Assembly: GCA_037013685.1 (NCBI GenBank)
Contig: CM072886.1
Span: 73,187,859 to 73,251,858 of the forward strand
Source: Acridotheres tristis
Taxonomy: Eukaryota; Chordata; Aves; Passeriformes; Sturnidae
Reading direction: 5' to 3'
DNA: 64,000 bases
In this document: positions 60,701-64,000 of the stretch, piece after piece
How positions within the stretch are numbered: the stretch's first letter is position 1
Layout of the letters: each line of letters starts with the position of its first letter
Made by a program: the position numbers and the translations under genes
The notes under the pieces: model-generated
The model's input: the letters and a program-made list of their open reading frames with translations, nothing else
Database searches by the model: none
What the model was told of the DNA's origin: nothing

Positions 60701-63700
60701 TGGTAACAATATGAACAATTTGTGTTAAAGAGAGAAATGTACAACATAGGCTGCTTTCTCTATCCTCTTAATTAGACTGGAAGTACTGTGTTATTGATAA
60801 CCTATGACTCGGGATGCCAGGTGATTTTCTACATTATTTGTGCTTCCTGATCCAGCAGATTAATTACAAGTCCTTAGGGAATTTTCAACACATTTTCCTT
60901 CAAGTTTTATTTCCATCTAGATTTAGTTTTTAGCATGATTACAAGAGAAGTTAGGCACTACAGAAACTGTGTAGGCTGGATAGCAACTAGATGTAGTTTC
61001 TCCTCTTTACTGCAATAAAAATACACAGAAATAAAGGACAAAGTTCACTGAAAAGTAAATCCATAATTACACATGTAAACATGCAAAATGGATTTTTTCT
61101 TTACCATATGAATGTTAACATGCTTGCGCATTTCATCTCTTGCAGCTTCTTCCTCCCAAAGTGTTTTTTATTTGCTATTAAGAAGCACAGGAAAAAGTCT
61201 CTACATTGTCACCTACTTAAATATATTTTAATAAGCTTACATTTGAGACCAAGGGCTAATTTGAAATTTTCCAATTTCAATATCTTATATCTCTCACCAT
61301 ATAGCTAAGTGAAAACTGGAAGGGCTTTTTCTGGTTTCTTTTTGGTGAGAGAACTTGTATAACATCATATGAGCATGAAGGCAAATATCCTGTAGTTGCA
61401 TACACACATAGATGTCTGTCTGACTTCTGGATTAGGAGCAAAACGTTGCATACTGCTTTTCTGAAGGAATAGAATTGCATTGATCCAATCACTCAGTCAC
61501 AGTAGGAAAAGTAACATCGCTTATATTAAAACAACATTTATGTGGAAAGGCACGAGATGCCTCAAGCAGTGGGTTCATTACAGTGTAGTTGACCTTTTCG
61601 CCCTGATACAATGGAGCTGTTCAAGCCCAACAGGTACTGTGATCCTTTCAAGTGTTCTTTCTCTGCACTGCCTGATTTACTGCTTGCAGAAGCGAGAAGC
61701 CCAAGAGAGAATCCATTTAAAACAGACCACAGAAATAAATTAAAAAAATGGAGAAATGAACTCAGGCTTGTTTGTTGCAAACCCCCTCTGCTGCTCTACA
61801 TCAATTAGCAGTAGACATGAATAGTAATATTACCACTCTGCTTCCATGAATAAAGGTCCTGTGCTACAGGTAGATGACACTAAAAGCTCCACAGTAGAAA
61901 AGGGCTTAAATAAACAAGAAATAATTTTCAAAGCATTGGATAGGTGCACTTGGCACTATTTTCATAATATTTTTATAAACCTTGCTATTTGGGTCAGCAT
62001 ATTGTTTTCTAAAAGGAAATATTCAGCTTTTCAGAAGTAGCTTCATAAACCAAGAAGAAAAATCACAGCTGGCATGGATGGCTTACTTACATGGATGGCA
62101 GAGGGTACGCTACACTGCCAGAGGGAAGAAAGCTTCTCTTCCTCGCTTATTTCAAATATTGCTTCTAAATATAGTTAATAATTCATTTTCTACGATAAAG
62201 CTGCTGCATTCAGCAGGATATTTAACTCTTGTCCCTTGGAAAGATTAACTTCTTAGTATTTATTTGGCTATCCTTACAGAAGTTAGATGACCACAGGTTT
62301 TTGTGTTTTTTTCTGAATTGCTGCTACTGAGAGTTTTTTTGGTTTTTTTTATGAGATCTGGCGAACTAGGACTTGTATAAAAGTTTATTTATTCTGACAG
62401 AGCTGAAACAAGATCCCAAAATAAATTCTAGCTGTTGCTTGGCAGTATTGTCAAAATAAAGAGAATTTTTCTTAGCAAACACATAGTCAGTATTGGAGGT
62501 ATTTACTGCATGTCTGCTTCTATTCCAGGTTTTAAGCAAAGACTGTGGCACTCAAATATGGATCTGTATAACAATGTGGAGATTACTCTCCTCCACCTTA
62601 TTTAATATATGATTCTCTATTCTTGAGACAGAGAGATCCCTGAGCAAAAGCAGACACTCAAAAGGAAGAGGGAGCATTGTTCTAGAGACTATTAGAGTTG
62701 TGAACATCTATATGGAGAAAGGCAAATTACACTGGGGAGTTGATTGCTCCATGCATTCTGCATTCTTGCTCAATGATAAAGCGGCCTGCAAGACTTCTGC
62801 TGATTTTTGCTATTTGATGGAGGTGTTAAAAATAGTACAGCAGTACTACGTAACAAACTGACATTATTTTTGCTTGTATGTATTATGTTTATTAACTGGC
62901 CTCTTCTGCTAGACAATATGCTATTTATGAGTTCCAGGAATCTGAAAACGTATAGGATTTATGAGAGTTTGCTGTCAGAGTGTTTGTAGACTCCTAGAGT
63001 GTAGGGTATTTGTAAACATAATATGAAAGTTATTTCTAAACTCACAGTACTTTATTTTAATAAATTTTGATTTTTATAAAGCACACGAAAGTGACTAAAA
63101 ATATTCAGGTAAAGTGTTTTTTTTTTTCTTTTTTTTTCCTGTCAAATCTCTTATTGTGCTAAAAGTGTATCAATAACCTAGTTTATAAACATAGGCATAA
63201 AATGGCTGCAGTACAGCCTCAAAGGTAGTTTGTGTGAGGAGAAAGAACAGTCAAACTCAAGCAGCATTCATTTTAAGCTAAAAAGTTCAGACAAAGACAA
63301 GATGATTCCATGAAAAGTTAGTCTGTGAGCCCCTGCACCACCCCACAAAACAGAAAACATGTAGTAGAAGGCAGAGACAATTAAGCTGGTTTTACACAGA
63401 GACTTTCTTGCTCCATGCTTTAAGCAGTGCTTGTGATTTAATTCAAAAACTGCTCAAGATCATTTTAATTCGTGCTAACAAAAGCCCTTGAAATTCAGAG
63501 TATATTGTAAATACAGCCAAATTAGGACAAGAAAGGGCAATTAACACTTCACCCAAATTTTTCCATTGTGCATGCAGAAGTCAAATTAGAAAGTTAGGCT
63601 GATACCAAACCTATTGGACTAAATGAAAAATGTAGAAGTGATCTATTGCACTTCCATTTCTTTGACAGTGGCTCTGAGACTCAGCACTCTGTTACAGGCT

Positions 63701-64000
63701 GGTGCCACACTTGGCCTGTAGCATGTAAGAAAATAGTCTTGGAGAAGAGGATTAGTCTAAGACTAGTTTGTTAAGGTAGAGAAGAAAAGGAGAAACACCT
63801 ACTCATATTCTAGTGATGGTTTGCTGGGTCATTTCCTCTCATCAGAAAGCCTTGATTGATTGGAAAATAAGGAAGTTGAAATCTATACCTAAATGTGAAG
63901 ATTTAGCCATAGATAACTGGTCCAAGATCTTTCTCAGTGTGTAGTTCTCATCAGTATAGATTTATTTTACCCAGGCCTTCAGTTTAACAGTGACATTATT
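57796..64000. other. Long AT-rich noncoding interval to the end of the window
   Basis: No gene or RNA can be supported. T-rich tracts lie at 58411-58440 and 63116-63138, and an A run at 60319-60333. From 58506 to 61080 no frame of 60 codons exists on either strand. The block at 61480-61900 is non-repetitive and open on both strands (87, 72 and 65 codons), and might be conserved noncoding sequence. Confidence 0.45.

Overview
This window looks like about 64 kb of bird nuclear DNA, mostly intergenic or deep-intronic. It is AT-rich, no reading frame has the length or architecture of an intact gene, and no operons or bacterial-type signals are present. The host call rests on the repeats: at least nine CR1 LINE pieces on both strands (several with the CR1 tail built on an ATTCTATG-like 8-mer), LTR pieces of an endogenous retrovirus family whose end reads GGGGTTAAACCAC-like, and one ancient MIR SINE. 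That mix fits a bird, perhaps a neoavian or passerine (inference; the species is not determined).

Layout. 1-10.7 kb: AT-rich DNA with short CR1 3' ends at about 2.0 and 5.0 kb, a degenerate solo LTR at 3.3-3.85 kb and a longer antisense CR1 at 7.2-7.7 kb. 10.7-11.6 kb: two protein-like open segments with splice-like borders, one on each strand; these are the best, but unproven, exon candidates. 13.0-13.6 kb: an antisense CR1 reverse-transcriptase piece. 16.9-17.4 kb: a second LTR of the same family in the opposite orientation. 17.4-42 kb: mostly featureless AT-rich sequence with short CR1 tails at 22.6, 32.1 and 35.0 kb and low-complexity tracts. 42-45 kb: a MIR, a long (TTTCC)n pentanucleotide array and an (AAAAC)n array. 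46-47.4 kb: non-repetitive, less AT-rich sequence that could be conserved regulatory DNA. 49.2-51.1 kb: the most unusual locus, an 11-bp CpG-bearing minisatellite, a GC-rich block, the longest CR1 copy and an LTR fragment, joined end to end. 53.2-53.6 kb: a compound (GGAA)n-(GAAA)n array. 54.2-54.5 kb: a protein-like open frame on the minus strand. 57.2-57.8 kb: a T/G-rich tract directly against an antisense CR1. 57.8-64 kb: AT-rich sequence with no supported gene.

No set of genes working together can be supported here, and I found no convincing previously undescribed system. The points most worth a second look are the minisatellite/GC-block/CR1 composite at 49.2-51.1 kb, the exon-like segments at 10.7, 11.5 and 54.3 kb, and the long microsatellites, which are likely to be length-polymorphic.
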